This document shows positions 52,620 to 62,215 of a DNA stretch of 64,000 nucleotides, piece by piece. Position 1 is the first letter of the stretch, and every line of letters begins with the position of its first letter. The position numbers and the translations under genes are program-made. The notes under the pieces are model-generated. The model saw only the letters and a program-made list of their open reading frames with translations. It was not told the DNA's origin and made no database searches. This DNA is from Phyllobacterium myrsinacearum (GTDB lineage: Bacteria; Pseudomonadota; Alphaproteobacteria; Rhizobiales; Rhizobiaceae): assembly GCF_014138285.1 (NCBI RefSeq), contig NZ_JACGXN010000002.1, positions 1 to 64,000 on the forward strand. The letters run 5' to 3'.

Positions 52620-53558
52620 ATGACAGTTATCCCATCTTTACGCGGATTGCAGGCAGTCGAAGCCGCCGCACGCTCAGGAAGTTTTGTCGCCGCATCCGAG
52701 GAGCTGGCGATTTCGGCCGCCGCCGTCAGTCAGCTCATTCGCGCACTTGAGGATCAGGTAGGGCGCAAACTGTTTCATCGCATCAATCGACGCGTTGTGC
52801 TAACCGAAGCCGGGGTGGAGATTTTTCCACGGCTTGCCAATGCTTTCAATGAACTAAGGAGCGTGGCGCGCGAGCTTGGCAGCGGCAATCAGCGATCCTC
52901 CCTGGTTGTATCGGTGGCACCGTCCGTTGCCATGGGTTGGCTTTCCTCGCGTTTACCGGGATTTGTCAATATCCATGGGCCCGTCGACATCTCTCTCAGG
53001 GGCGAAGATGATCCGGCTCCGTTCGACCGCGATCTTATCGATATACGCTTGTCCTACGGACGATTTCATTACCCGGAGCATATGACTGAAGAGATTGTCA
53101 CGGATGCAGTCTATCCGGTCTGTTCGCCACGCTTTCTGGCCAAGCATGATCCGATGACGTCTCCTGCAAGTTTATTGTCCGCAGCCTTGATCCATACTGA
53201 TTGGGGCCCAGCGGGTGCTTCCTTTCCGTCATGGCGAAACTGGTTCGCGTCCGCCGATGTAACGCCGGACCGACATATCCAACATGGGATGAGAGCGAAC
53301 TCCTCCATGGCTGCGCTTGACCTCGCGCTCGGCGGACTGGGCATAACGCTCGCACAGGGACTATTCTGTGCCCGTCAGGTGGAAGCAGGTGAACTGGTCG
53401 TTGCCTTCAATCACGTGCTTGAACTGGGCAATCCTTATTGCATCACCACGCCGCACAGAAGCGCGCAACGTTCGGTTGTGGCGGCTTTTAAGGCATGGTT
53501 CATTGATGAATGCTTGCATTGCGTCAACTCGCCTTCACTATCGGGTTTCAAGCCTTGA
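52620..53558 (+). CDS. LysR-family regulator, GcvA-like
   Basis: The 312-residue protein has a wHTH with LRGLQAVEAAARSGSFVAASEELAISAAAVSQLIRALEDQVGRKLFHRINRRVVLTEAGVEI, and the GcvA-group effector domain including SFPSWRNWFASADV and GGLGITLAQGLFCARQVEAGELV. It probably autoregulates and controls the monooxygenase through the dyad at 52587. The effector is unknown. Confidence 0.92.
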   Translation: MTVIPSLRGLQAVEAAARSGSFVAASEELAISAAAVSQLIRALEDQVGRKLFHRINRRVVLTEAGVEIFPRLANAFNELRSVARELGSGNQRSSLVVSVAPSVAMGWLSSRLPGFVNIHGPVDISLRGEDDPAPFDRDLIDIRLSYGRFHYPEHMTEEIVTDAVYPVCSPRFLAKHDPMTSPASLLSAALIHTDWGPAGASFPSWRNWFASADVTPDRHIQHGMRANSSMAALDLALGGLGITLAQGLFCARQVEAGELVVAFNHVLELGNPYCITTPHRSAQRSVVAAFKAWFIDECLHCVNSPSLSGFKP

Positions 53559-53665
53559 AATGCCGTTCCAACAGAGTTAATCGGCAACGTGGAGATCAGG
53601 GAACCAAAAAACCGAACAATGGATAGAAGTCCTCCACGGCCTTCTGCATCGAAGTGGAATATTCT

Positions 53666-53872
53666 ATGGAAACCGTCGAAATAACCACGCGAAGTGATTT
53701 TGCGCTTTGGGCGATTGAGCGCGCTCAGGAGATTGTCAGGTCTGAGGGATCGGCACTGGCATTGGCTGCACGCGATATGGATGAGGCCGGAATTAAAGAA
53801 TGCGGAACCGCATTGGGCAAAGCTATTGCCGATGCTATGCTTGAAGTGTTCGATGGTCTTGTGCCCGAATAG
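53666..53872 (+). CDS. small hypothetical protein (68 aa)
   Basis: From ATG 53666 (GTGGA site; an in-frame GTG at 53654 is possible) the product is a small acidic helical protein (METVEITTRSDFALWAIERA ... GTALGKAIADAMLEVFDGLV). No family recognised. Confidence 0.5.
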   Translation: METVEITTRSDFALWAIERAQEIVRSEGSALALAARDMDEAGIKECGTALGKAIADAMLEVFDGLVPE

Positions 53873-53913
53873 GCTGTCAGGGGCCTGCTTGGCCCATCAA
53901 ACAGTTGCTTCAG

Positions 53914-54186
53914 TCAGTTCAACTTGAACTCACCATCGACGTGCCGCCATTCGCTGGGGCCAATGAGGCGTCTATGGCAATAGCGAACAGAATGAAGCGG
54001 GCCATCAAGTTTTCTTTGCCAGAAATCGAGAAATTTCCTCATCTCGGGAAATTCCGGAGCAAGATCATAGTCCTGCCAGATGTAGGTCTGCAGAACGGAT
54101 TCAAAATGGGGGATGCGGTACAGAATATGAGCAGTTGTGATACCGTAGCCCTTAAGCTGGTGTTCCATCTCTGACGAAAAGTGCAT
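53914..54186 (-). CDS. usg: Usg-like protein
   Basis: The 90-residue protein contains QLKGYGITTAHILYRIPH, LQTYIWQDYDLAPEFPEM and KFLDFWQRKLDGPLHSVRY with a final WRHVDGEFKLN, a near-complete match to the Usg family first seen near trp genes of alphaproteobacteria. Its biochemical role is unknown. ATG 54186 has a CGGAG site; the frame is open to 54207. No trp gene is adjacent. Confidence 0.92.
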   Translation of the reverse strand: MHFSSEMEHQLKGYGITTAHILYRIPHFESVLQTYIWQDYDLAPEFPEMRKFLDFWQRKLDGPLHSVRYCHRRLIGPSEWRHVDGEFKLN

Positions 54187-54367
54187 CGCAATCTCCGTTG
54201 TTCTCACATCGGAAAATGGTGCCGCACATTTTTGCAGATTTCAATGCAAGATCAACGGAATCCACACAATAATCATTATATTACAATATATTAGCAGCGA
54301 TCATCAATGACTGCTAATTTTTGCGAAATCTACTCGGAATATAAGCCGCCTGGTAAGCAGTGCCGCC

Positions 54368-54898
54368 TCACCGCCGCGGGACAGATTGCAGCTTGGTTTG
54401 CAGGATGGCATGCATGTCCGGTGTCAATGCCCGGAGCGGTATGAACTGCATCAACCTGTCACTCTGATACACAATAAACGCGTGGCTGTTTTGGCTCCAG
54501 CCGATAAAGTCCGACCAGGACACAAAACTATCCTGTGTCGGCGTCACGGCGCGCAAACCGTTCTCGGTGAAATCAGTCCGCCATTCCTGCTGCAGGTTCT
54601 TCTGCTGTGCGACATTGCGGCGGGCAACAATTGGACAGACGCTGTAGAGGATAGGGTAATAGCCAATCATCCAGAACAGAATAAATGCTCCGGGGGTCAG
54701 CGTGATGAGACTGAATGAATTGGTCAACCATGCAGTTATGGCCGTAAACATCACGATCAGGGCAGCGACCGTCAGCCATATCCGTACTCTGGTGTAGGAC
54801 CAGCGCAGATAGGTTCTATACATCTCGGCTACATCTTCAGGCGTGACACGGAAGGTTGTTGAAGCGAGGACGGTTCCGGATCGAGGCTCAGACATCAT
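54368..54898 (-). CDS. YcxB-like membrane protein
   Basis: The 176-residue protein has two adjacent transmembrane helices (IWLTVAALIVMFTAITAWL and GAFILFWMIGYYPILYSVC), flanked by a short cytoplasmic N terminus and a C-terminal YcxB-like domain (FTENGLRAVTPTQDSFVSWSDFIGWSQNSHAFIVY). The domain is related to PH-like folds. Function unknown. Confidence 0.75.
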   Translation of the reverse strand: MMSEPRSGTVLASTTFRVTPEDVAEMYRTYLRWSYTRVRIWLTVAALIVMFTAITAWLTNSFSLITLTPGAFILFWMIGYYPILYSVCPIVARRNVAQQKNLQQEWRTDFTENGLRAVTPTQDSFVSWSDFIGWSQNSHAFIVYQSDRLMQFIPLRALTPDMHAILQTKLQSVPRR

Positions 54899-55084
54899 GT
54901 GACATGATTAACGCTCCTTGTGACGCCTGGCTATGGCTGGCCTCTGTACCACTGCGAATTTCAGGGTGAATGTTAATCTCTACCGGTGCGAGCAATACTC
55001 GACTATACACCTCGTGTAAAAGGTGGCTCAGATGAACCGCCCTTTTCATTCCAAATGCCTGCAAACCTGCCAAAGGAATCATCC

Positions 55085-56053
55085 ATGTTCGCTTTAACGC
55101 TTGAGGAATTTGGTGGAGCCGATGCATTGCACTGGCGCGAGATTCCTGATCCGCGGCTGGAACCGGGTTTCGCACTCGTGCGCATCAAGGCGGCTGGTTT
55201 GAACTTTGCCGATATCTATCGTCGCAAAGGCAATTATCACATGGATGCCATCCCACCCTGGGTTCTCGGCTACGAAGGTGCCGGCGAGATTGTCGCCCTC
55301 GCCGGAGACAATCTTCAGGGTTTTCGGATTGGTACAAGAGTTGGCTTTGCCGACGCGCCCCGCGCCAACGCAGAAATTGTTGCCATCCCATTGGATAAAC
55401 TCATACCACTGCCGGATGATATTGGTTTCGATGTTGCTGCGTCATTGCTGCTTCAGGGGCTGACGGCTCAATATCTTGTCAGCGACAGCTACAATATCCG
55501 CGGCGGCGAATGGGCATTGGTACACGCGGCCGCGGGCGGCGTCGGGTTGCTGTTGACGCAAATGCTGGCGGCGCGAGGTGCGAAAGTTATCGCGCTGGCA
55601 TCCAGCCCCGAGAAGCGGGCTGCCGCAAGCGCCGCCGGGGCGCTCCACTCCATCTGTTACGAAGGTGACTGGTCTGCGCATGTCATTGAATTGAGTGGTC
55701 ATGGCGTCGACGTGGTCTACGAATCCGTAGGATCGACTTTACCGGAAAGTTTGGCGGCAACGCGTACGGGTGGTGCGATCATCTTTTACGGTTTCGCCGG
55801 CGGCAATCCAGCTCCCATCGACCCTCGCATACTGATGGATCGTTCACTGACAATCACAGGTGGTGATTTATGGAACGTTCTGACCGGCCCGGAAGAACGG
55901 CGCCGACGCGCGGCTACTCTCTTCGCCATGGTTCAGAGCGAGAAGATCAAAACCACCATCGCTGCGCGTATTCCGATGCAGAATGGTGCCGAAGCACATC
56001 GCCTGCTGGAAAGCAGAGGTATCATCGGAAAAGTGATCCTGACATTGGACTAA
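55085..56053 (+). CDS. quinone oxidoreductase (zinc-independent MDR family)
   Basis: The 322-residue protein (ATG 55085, AAGGAA site) belongs to the zeta-crystallin-like NADPH:quinone reductases. AAGLNFADIYRRKGNY and the nucleotide-binding AAAGGVGLLLTQMLAARGAKVIAL are typical, as is YESVGSTLPESLAA. No zinc ligands are present, as expected. It reduces quinones or alkenals with NADPH. It converges on the MFS gene with no gap. Confidence 0.92.
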   Translation: MFALTLEEFGGADALHWREIPDPRLEPGFALVRIKAAGLNFADIYRRKGNYHMDAIPPWVLGYEGAGEIVALAGDNLQGFRIGTRVGFADAPRANAEIVAIPLDKLIPLPDDIGFDVAASLLLQGLTAQYLVSDSYNIRGGEWALVHAAAGGVGLLLTQMLAARGAKVIALASSPEKRAAASAAGALHSICYEGDWSAHVIELSGHGVDVVYESVGSTLPESLAATRTGGAIIFYGFAGGNPAPIDPRILMDRSLTITGGDLWNVLTGPEERRRRAATLFAMVQSEKIKTTIAARIPMQNGAEAHRLLESRGIIGKVILTLD

Positions 56054-57208
56054 TCATTTATTGCCAGCATGGGTACGACGGACGGCGGTGATGGCCGACA
56101 CCACCGCAAGACTCGCAAGAACTGTTCCCGACCAAGGGAGTGCTAACAGTGACAGCTTCTCCGTCGTCAGTCCGCCAATGGCGGTCCCTGCACCCACTCC
56201 AAGATGCATCGCGGAAAAGTTAAGGCTGACACCAGTATCAGCCGTCTCGGGGCTGGTGGTGATCAGAAAGCTTTGCACCACTGGGGAAATCATCCAGCTT
56301 ATGCAGGACCAAACCATCATAACCATGAATGCCAGCCATGGGACACCGACAACGAGCGGGATGGATGCCAAAGCCGTCAAATATGCAAGTGGTGTAAATA
56401 GGATAGCAGACCGGGGCGAAATTACGTCAGATAGCCAGCCGCCAAGATAACCGCCGCTGACACCTGCGACACCCAGAGCGATAAAGCACAGGATAATCAG
56501 AGGCTTGGGAACACCGACAACATCTGCGGCATAGGGTGCCAGATAGGCAAATACAACGAAATGCCCTGCGATCATCAGGATCGAAAGCAGCTGTGCACAG
56601 ACAAGAGGAAGTGCACGCAAGTGGAGTAGATAGCCAATAGGATCCTTTCCCCTTCGGTATGATACGGGCAAGGTGAACGCGCTGGCGATGAGCACCAATG
56701 ACGTCAGCGAGGCCAAGCCGACGAAGACGCTCCGCCAGCCAAACCACTCATCGAACGCCATCCCGATTGGTACGCCCAATACGAGCGACCCGCTGATCCC
56801 CATGAAGATTACGCCTATTGCCCGCCCCTTCATCTCGGTGCGGACCATCTCTGTTGCCAGTGTTGTCCCCACAAGACAAATGGTTGCGCTAGCCGCCCCC
56901 ATTCCGACGCGTGCTATGAACAGAGAGGCAAAGTTTGGACTGACTGCTGCGAACAGGTTGCTGGCAATAAAGAGAACAAGGGCACCGAGAAAAACTTTCT
57001 TGCGCTCAATGCGCGTCGCCAACCAAAGTGCGAGAGGTGCAGCTAAAGCAAAAGCCACCGAAAACACTGCGGTAAGTTGACCAGCGAGCGCTATTGAAAC
57101 ACCGAGGCCTGAAGCAATATCCGGCAAAACTCCAACAATGATGTTTTCGGCAGTGCCCGTCGCAAAGGTTGCGAATGCCAGAAAAATTACATTGATATTC
57201 ATCATCAA
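56054..57208 (-). CDS. MFS transporter (AraJ/Cml-like)
   Basis: The 384-residue protein has 12 transmembrane helices. GQLTAVFSVAFALAAPLALWLATRIERKKVF is the MFS motif A region after helix 2. IGVIFMGISGSLVLGVPIGMAF corresponds to helix 5 motif C of drug:proton antiporters. It probably exports a drug or sugar-like compound. Two further ATGs follow the first Met, so the start may shift by 1-2 codons. Confidence 0.92.
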   Translation of the reverse strand: MMMNINVIFLAFATFATGTAENIIVGVLPDIASGLGVSIALAGQLTAVFSVAFALAAPLALWLATRIERKKVFLGALVLFIASNLFAAVSPNFASLFIARVGMGAASATICLVGTTLATEMVRTEMKGRAIGVIFMGISGSLVLGVPIGMAFDEWFGWRSVFVGLASLTSLVLIASAFTLPVSYRRGKDPIGYLLHLRALPLVCAQLLSILMIAGHFVVFAYLAPYAADVVGVPKPLIILCFIALGVAGVSGGYLGGWLSDVISPRSAILFTPLAYLTALASIPLVVGVPWLAFMVMMVWSCISWMISPVVQSFLITTSPETADTGVSLNFSAMHLGVGAGTAIGGLTTEKLSLLALPWSGTVLASLAVVSAITAVRRTHAGNK

Positions 57209-57375
57209 CCCTCCAATGCATGGCCATTCATGCAGTGAAGGAGCGATTACCTTCCCGACATGGCCAAGTGCCTGTCGGGTTTCGCGGCGACGCTTCGGTT
57301 ATCCCTTGTCAAACCAAGTATCATGCCATGGAGCTAACCGGAAGACGGTGAAACAGAAGTCCTCGCGGAGCAGAA

Positions 57376-58050
57376 CTATTCGGCGTAAGCGACCCAGCCT
57401 TTCATGCTCAGTCCCGCATAGAACAGGCTGACATTCGAAAATCCTCCGTGATGCAGCATGGTCACCTCGTCCTCCGGCGACAGGATTGTCAGCCTGCTGC
57501 TGATTGCCTGGCGCGCGCGCTCCGCATGGGCAGGATCTGTTCCATTTGACAGGCCGTATGCAACGTGACGGGCTATCCATGTCGACCGTTCAGGCTCCGT
57601 CTGCGGGAAGCTGAGATGGACCAGGACGAAGGGTCCGCCAACCTTCAACCGCCGCCGAATTTGCTTCAGGGTTTCGAGCCGCTGGTCATGAGGGATGAAA
57701 TGGAAAGTCAGAATGGAGGTGGCGGCATCGAAAGGCCCTTCCGGAGCGTCACCGATATAGCCTTCATGAAACCGCACGCGCGCGGCGTGCGGCTCGACCA
57801 CCTGTTCGGCCAGGCGAAGCATATCAATCGAGGGATCCACGCCATCGAATGACCATCCTGAATGCGCTTCCGCAAGTGCCTTGATCTCCTGGCCGCCACC
57901 CGCTCCCAGAATCAGCACGCGGCCATCCGGCGGGGTATGTTCTTTGAGCAACAGCGATACCATGCAGTGAAGACTGGAATAACCTGGAACCTGTCGTGGC
58001 GGACCTTCGCCGTAAGTGCTGACAGCCTGTGCGTCAAAGGCGGGTTTCAT
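57376..58050 (-). CDS. class I SAM-dependent methyltransferase
   Basis: The 224-residue protein has the Rossmann motif I VLILGAGGGQEIKALAEA, motif II FDGVDPSIDMLRLAE and the post-motif SFPQTEPERSTWIARHVAYG. ATSILTFHFIPHDQRLETLKQIRRRLKVGG is the usual motif III-IV region. It methylates a small molecule; the substrate is unknown. A palindromic operator lies about 225 bp upstream (58276-58300). Confidence 0.9.
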   Translation of the reverse strand: MKPAFDAQAVSTYGEGPPRQVPGYSSLHCMVSLLLKEHTPPDGRVLILGAGGGQEIKALAEAHSGWSFDGVDPSIDMLRLAEQVVEPHAARVRFHEGYIGDAPEGPFDAATSILTFHFIPHDQRLETLKQIRRRLKVGGPFVLVHLSFPQTEPERSTWIARHVAYGLSNGTDPAHAERARQAISSRLTILSPEDEVTMLHHGGFSNVSLFYAGLSMKGWVAYAE

Positions 58051-58134
58051 ACTGCATCTCCATAAATGTTTTCCACGTCAACAGCGTCAAGGTATTGCCT
58101 GAACCCTGATGGAAGTCGGCATTGAAAGAGTAAC

Positions 58135-58269
58135 TCACCAAACCGGGTCATCGGCAGCCATGACCTCTCCGGGATCGCGCTGATCAATCATGACTCGACA
58201 ACGGACCACAGAGTTGACGCGCGTGATCTCTGTCAGAACCTCCCGGGAGCACGCCTGATAAACAGTCAC
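58135..58269 (-). CDS. possible 44-aa ORF between the methyltransferase and the palindrome
   Basis: GTG 58269 opens a 44-codon frame (VTVYQACSREVLTEITRVNS ... DPGEVMAADDPVW) 6 bp downstream of the palindrome at 58276-58300. It could be a short regulatory ORF, a truncated gene, or chance. It has no ribosome site that stands out. Confidence 0.25.
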   Translation of the reverse strand: MTVYQACSREVLTEITRVNSVVRCRVMIDQRDPGEVMAADDPVW

Positions 58270-58275
58270 CCCAAC

Positions 58276-58300
58276 TTACGTAACATAAAATGTTACGTAA
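58276..58300. promoter_or_regulatory. perfect 25-bp palindromic operator
   Basis: TTACGTAACAT-AAA-ATGTTACGTAA is a perfect inverted repeat with 11-bp arms, in the size and symmetry range of TetR-family operators. It lies upstream of the methyltransferase gene (58050, minus strand). No TetR gene is nearby, so the regulator would act from elsewhere. Confidence 0.65.
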
Positions 58301-58610
58301 TAAGCTGAATGTCAAGGCCAGAACGCCGACAAATTGGCCGTCGTGCACACCGCGCACCGAGCCGCAAGTCAGGTGAATATCAATGTCCAAGAAGGCTACG
58401 GGCGGATGTATTAGTTGTCGCGAGGGCCCAGTTTCACAACACTTCAACCATTCATTGAAAACAGCATTTCATTTTCACAATCGCTCACCATATTGTTGAT
58501 ATTAATCAACCAATACGATGGCTGTCTGATATAGAATCCGAATTGTTCAACGGCAGATGGATTGCGACGCGCGTTGGCTGCCATTGCATCAAATCCACAA
58601 GGAAGCGTTT
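58301..58610. other. intergenic region upstream of the DUF2971 gene
   Basis: About 310 bp. The last 100 bp are AT-rich and likely hold the promoter. No RNA gene or second operator was seen. Confidence 0.35.
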
Positions 58611-59585
58611 ATGGAAAACTGGGATCCGGCGATTATCAAATTGCTCAGCATATTCATGCCTACTACCTTCGAGCGCCGTGCGGCAATCACACCGAAATCC
58701 CGGTTCGTTCATTACACCACGTCGAAAAATATGCTCGAAATTCTTGACTGCGACGAGATCGAATTCAGAAATACCCGGGACATGAACGATCACCAAGATG
58801 TCGAAATCGGCATCGAACGCGTTCAGCATTGGATTGATCATTCAGACAGTGCCGCACTGGCGGACACCCTCGATCGGTATGCATCCGGGGTTTGGGGCGA
58901 AGGTGTAACGAAATTTCAGGACTGGTTGTCAGGGTTGAGAAACGAAACCTATGTCTTGTCTGTCGCCGAACATGATCCTGCTGAGAACAACACCGGACGC
59001 TTGTCGTTGTGGCGAGCCTTTGAAAAAGAAGCCGTCGGGGTTGCGGTCGTTGTCAACACCTCGCCATTCGTGCAGCTGGCCGACGTGTTGAAGGCCTATT
59101 CAAGCCCGGTTGCCTATTGGACGAGACAGCAATTTGTTGGAGAATTTGAAACTGTCACCGCGTCTATTTTGAATAATGAGCATTTCGTGTCCCACACCAG
59201 CAGGTATGTACTGCGCGAAGTGATATTCTTGATGCTGCTTTTTGCAGCCACGTGCTCAAAACATCCTGGTCTTCGCGATGAACGGGAATGGCGAGTCTTG
59301 ACCAATCCGCTTCTATGGCCATCAACCATGATCACAAAGCAGAGCTCTGGTGCCGAAAGTGGCAACAGGACAATCTACAAAATGCCTCTCAAAAACCGAC
59401 CAATGGAAAACATCGTCGGATTGGAGTTTCCCCAGCTGATTGAGCGGGTCATTATTGGACCCGCTGTGAATGCGGAAGCAATCCGGGAAGAAATCGTGTC
59501 AAAACTTGCTGAGAAAAACGTTCCGCAACCGGCTGCAAAAGTGATTTTATCGAAATTGCCTGTCCGTGTGAAAGCGATGGGGTAA
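58611..59585 (+). CDS. DUF2971 family protein
   Basis: The 324-residue protein (ATG 58611, AAGGAAG site) has the DUF2971 layout: SRFVHYTTSKNMLEILDCDEIEFRNTRDMNDHQDVEIG near the N terminus, YVLSVAEHDPAENNTGRLSLWRAF, a hydrophobic central helix (EVIFLMLLFAATCSKH) and REWRVLTNP with a C-terminal IIGP. The family is found in bacterial accessory regions and near defence genes. No function is established. Confidence 0.78.
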   Translation: MENWDPAIIKLLSIFMPTTFERRAAITPKSRFVHYTTSKNMLEILDCDEIEFRNTRDMNDHQDVEIGIERVQHWIDHSDSAALADTLDRYASGVWGEGVTKFQDWLSGLRNETYVLSVAEHDPAENNTGRLSLWRAFEKEAVGVAVVVNTSPFVQLADVLKAYSSPVAYWTRQQFVGEFETVTASILNNEHFVSHTSRYVLREVIFLMLLFAATCSKHPGLRDEREWRVLTNPLLWPSTMITKQSSGAESGNRTIYKMPLKNRPMENIVGLEFPQLIERVIIGPAVNAEAIREEIVSKLAEKNVPQPAAKVILSKLPVRVKAMG

Positions 59586-59727
59586 AGCAGCTGATGATCG
59601 GACACAAAATCGGACTGTGAGGCAAATCGAACCGGCATGCTTGCTTGCGTTATCCTTGCACCGGTATTGAATGGATGCGCGAACGTCTTTGGCTGTGAAG
59701 CAGGAATGCAACTGGACTTACGCCCTT

Positions 59728-59757
59728 GATCGATATATCTGAATAAATATAACGATC
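59728..59757. promoter_or_regulatory. dyad upstream of the fdh-linked LysR gene
   Basis: GATCGATATAT and an imperfect inverted AATATAACGATC flank a short centre. Within it ATATATCTGAATAAATATAA matches 15-16 positions of the 21-bp dyad upstream of dipZ (62767-62790), differing mainly at the centre. It ends about 11 bp before the LysR start, an autoregulatory position. Confidence 0.6.
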
Positions 59758-59768
59758 AACGAAGGCGC

Positions 59769-60695
59769 GTGACAGGAATGCTGATCAGACATCTTTCGTT
59801 CTTTGTGACACTGGCGCAGGAACAGCATTTCGCTAGGGCAGCGGCACTCTGCAATGTGGCACAGCCAACGCTGTCAGCGGCCATCCGCAAACTGGAAGAA
59901 GACCTGAATACCATGTTGATCGTCCGTGGTCACCGATACATGGGCCTCACGCCGGAAGGCGAGAAAGCACTTGTGTGGGGTCGCCAGATCCTGACCGATT
60001 ACGACAGTCTGCAAAAAGACCTGAACGGGGCACGTAAAGGGCTGACCGGGACACTAAGACTGGGCGTGATACCCGCAGCGATGCCGTCCGTTTCATTCCT
60101 GACCGAAAGGTTCAGCCACGACCATCCCGACGCCACCGTCGAGATCAAATCGATGACCTCCCGTGCCATCCAGCATGGATTGGATGCGTTCGAGATTGAT
60201 GGCGGCCTGACCTATCTCGACAATGAACCGCTGGAGAATGTACGGCGGGTTCCGCTTTATCGTGAACGCTATGTGTTCGTCTGCCGCCCGGATCATCCTT
60301 TCGCCAATCGCAGTTCGGTGGATTGGTCGGAGGCGGTCCAACAACCGCTGTGCCTGTTGAGCAACGACATGCAGAATCGCCGCATTCTCAACGGCATTGC
60401 TGCATCGGTTGGGCTGACGATGAAGCCATCGATTGTGAGCGATTCATTTCTGGGTGTTTGTTCGCATTTGCGAAACGGCAAATGGTGCGGGATTGTCCCA
60501 CACACCTTCTTTTATGTTTTTGGCGGCACCCATGAGTTGGTTTCGATCAATCTGGTCAATCCGCATCATAGCCAGTCCATAGGCCTCGTCCTGTCGTCTC
60601 GCAACCCGCAATCACCCATGGCCGGTGCTCTTGTCCGCGCTGTGCAACATGCGGATTTTGAACAGAGTTTTCTCGACGCAGATCAGGCGGCTTGA
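59769..60695 (+). CDS. LysR-family regulator linked to formate dehydrogenase
   Basis: The 308-residue protein has the wHTH LSFFVTLAQEQHFARAAALCNVAQPTLSAAIRKLEEDLNTMLIVRGHRYMGLTPEG and a C-terminal effector domain with PSIVSDSFLGVCSHLRNGKWCGIVPHTFFY. The HFARAAALCNVAQPTLSAAI pattern matches regulators next to formate dehydrogenase genes (FdsR type). The start is GTG 59769 (AAGG site) or ATG 59778. It lies 247 bp upstream of fdh on the same strand. It probably controls fdh and perhaps dipZ. Confidence 0.9.
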   Translation: MTGMLIRHLSFFVTLAQEQHFARAAALCNVAQPTLSAAIRKLEEDLNTMLIVRGHRYMGLTPEGEKALVWGRQILTDYDSLQKDLNGARKGLTGTLRLGVIPAAMPSVSFLTERFSHDHPDATVEIKSMTSRAIQHGLDAFEIDGGLTYLDNEPLENVRRVPLYRERYVFVCRPDHPFANRSSVDWSEAVQQPLCLLSNDMQNRRILNGIAASVGLTMKPSIVSDSFLGVCSHLRNGKWCGIVPHTFFYVFGGTHELVSINLVNPHHSQSIGLVLSSRNPQSPMAGALVRAVQHADFEQSFLDADQAA

Positions 60696-60941
60696 TCGAA
60701 ACCGTCTATCAATCGTTCCAAACCATTCATTTGAACACTTCCGGCTTGCATGCAAATCTACTGGTATTCTGTACACCAAGCACCAAGTGACGGCGCAGTG
60801 TCAGGATGGGAAACACCGGGAGCCGAGCACCACCGCGATATAAGCGGGAACATTCGCTTCAATTCATGCTGAACCATGGAACGGACTGCGCTTTTGCGCT
60901 GCCGATGTGTCTCCTGTTGTCCAACACGAGAAGGAAACGTT

Positions 60942-62144
60942 ATGGCCAAGGTAGTTTGCGTTCTTTACGATGATCCGATCGACGGATATCCGAAATCCTA
61001 TGCACGGGATGATCTGCCAACAATCGATCACTATCCCGGCGGGCAGACACTCCCGACACCCAAGGCGACCGACTTTCAGCCAGGCACGTTGCTTGGCAGT
61101 GTTTCGGGCGAACTCGGCTTGCGAAAATATCTAGAATCCCTCGGCCACACGCTGGTCGTCACCTCCGACAAGGATGGTCCGAACTCCCAGTTCGAGAAGG
61201 AATTGCATGACGCCGAGATCGTCATTTCGCAACCCTTCTGGCCGGCCTACCTCACCGCCGAACGTATTGCGAAGGCCCCAAAGCTCAAGCTGGCATTGAC
61301 CGCCGGGATCGGCTCGGATCACGTCGATCTTCAAGCCGCCATCGACCGTAGCATCACCGTTGCGGAAGTCACCTACTGCAATTCCATCAGTGTTTCCGAA
61401 CACGTGGTGATGATGATCCTCGGTCTGGTACGCAACTACATCCCCTCATACCAGTGGGTCGTGAAGGGCGGCTGGAATATCGCCGATTGCGTGACCCGTT
61501 CCTATGATGTCGAAGGCATGCATGTGGGTACCGTTGCGGCCGGCCGCATTGGCCTTGCCGTTCTGCGCCGCCTCAAGCCCTTTGATATGCACCTGCATTA
61601 TTACGACCGGCATCGCCTTCCGGAAGCCGTCGAAAAAGAACTCAATCTCATCTGGCATGCAACGGTCGAGGATATGGTCAAAGTTTGCGACGTCGTGACC
61701 ATCAATTGCCCTCTGCATCCGGAAACCGAAAATCTCTTCGATGAAAAGATGCTGTCGAAGATGAAACGCGGTGCCTACCTGGTGAACACGGCACGCGGCA
61801 AGATTTGTGACCGCGATGCCATTGTCCGTGCCCTGGAGAGCGGTCAGCTTGCCGGTTACGCGGGCGACGTGTGGTTCCCGCAGCCGGCACCACAGGATCA
61901 TCCATGGAGAACCATGCCGCATCATGGCATGACCCCGCACATCTCGGGAACCTCCCTTTCGGCACAGACACGCTATGCCGCAGGGACACGCGAAATTCTG
62001 GAATGCTGGTTCGAAAAGCGGCCTATCCGCGACGAGTATCTCATTGTCGACGGCGGCAAACTCGCTGGCGTCGGTGCTCATTCCTATAGCGCCGGGAATG
62101 CCACGGGCGGTTCGGAAGAAGCGGCGCGCTTCAAGGTCGCCTAG
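60942..62144 (+). CDS. fdh: NAD-dependent formate dehydrogenase
   Basis: The 400-residue protein is a D-2-hydroxyacid-dehydrogenase-type FDH that oxidises formate to CO2 with NAD. It matches FDH-specific segments: PTIDHYPGGQTLPTP at the N terminus, LALTAGIGSDHVDLQAA, VTYCNSISVSEHVVMM, the Rossmann GTVAAGRIGLAVLRRL, YYDRHRLP (Asp and Arg for NAD) and LVNTARGKICDRDAI (catalytic Arg) with TPHISGTSLSAQ (catalytic His). AGAAGGAAAC precedes ATG 60942. It is cytoplasmic and useful for C1 or oxalate/formate metabolism. Confidence 0.96.
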   Translation: MAKVVCVLYDDPIDGYPKSYARDDLPTIDHYPGGQTLPTPKATDFQPGTLLGSVSGELGLRKYLESLGHTLVVTSDKDGPNSQFEKELHDAEIVISQPFWPAYLTAERIAKAPKLKLALTAGIGSDHVDLQAAIDRSITVAEVTYCNSISVSEHVVMMILGLVRNYIPSYQWVVKGGWNIADCVTRSYDVEGMHVGTVAAGRIGLAVLRRLKPFDMHLHYYDRHRLPEAVEKELNLIWHATVEDMVKVCDVVTINCPLHPETENLFDEKMLSKMKRGAYLVNTARGKICDRDAIVRALESGQLAGYAGDVWFPQPAPQDHPWRTMPHHGMTPHISGTSLSAQTRYAAGTREILECWFEKRPIRDEYLIVDGGKLAGVGAHSYSAGNATGGSEEAARFKVA

Positions 62145-62215
62145 TTCTGACAGGCCGCCGTCTCAAACCATGAGGCGGCGGCTTAATATTGAATGCAGAC
62201 TATCGGGAGTGGCAG

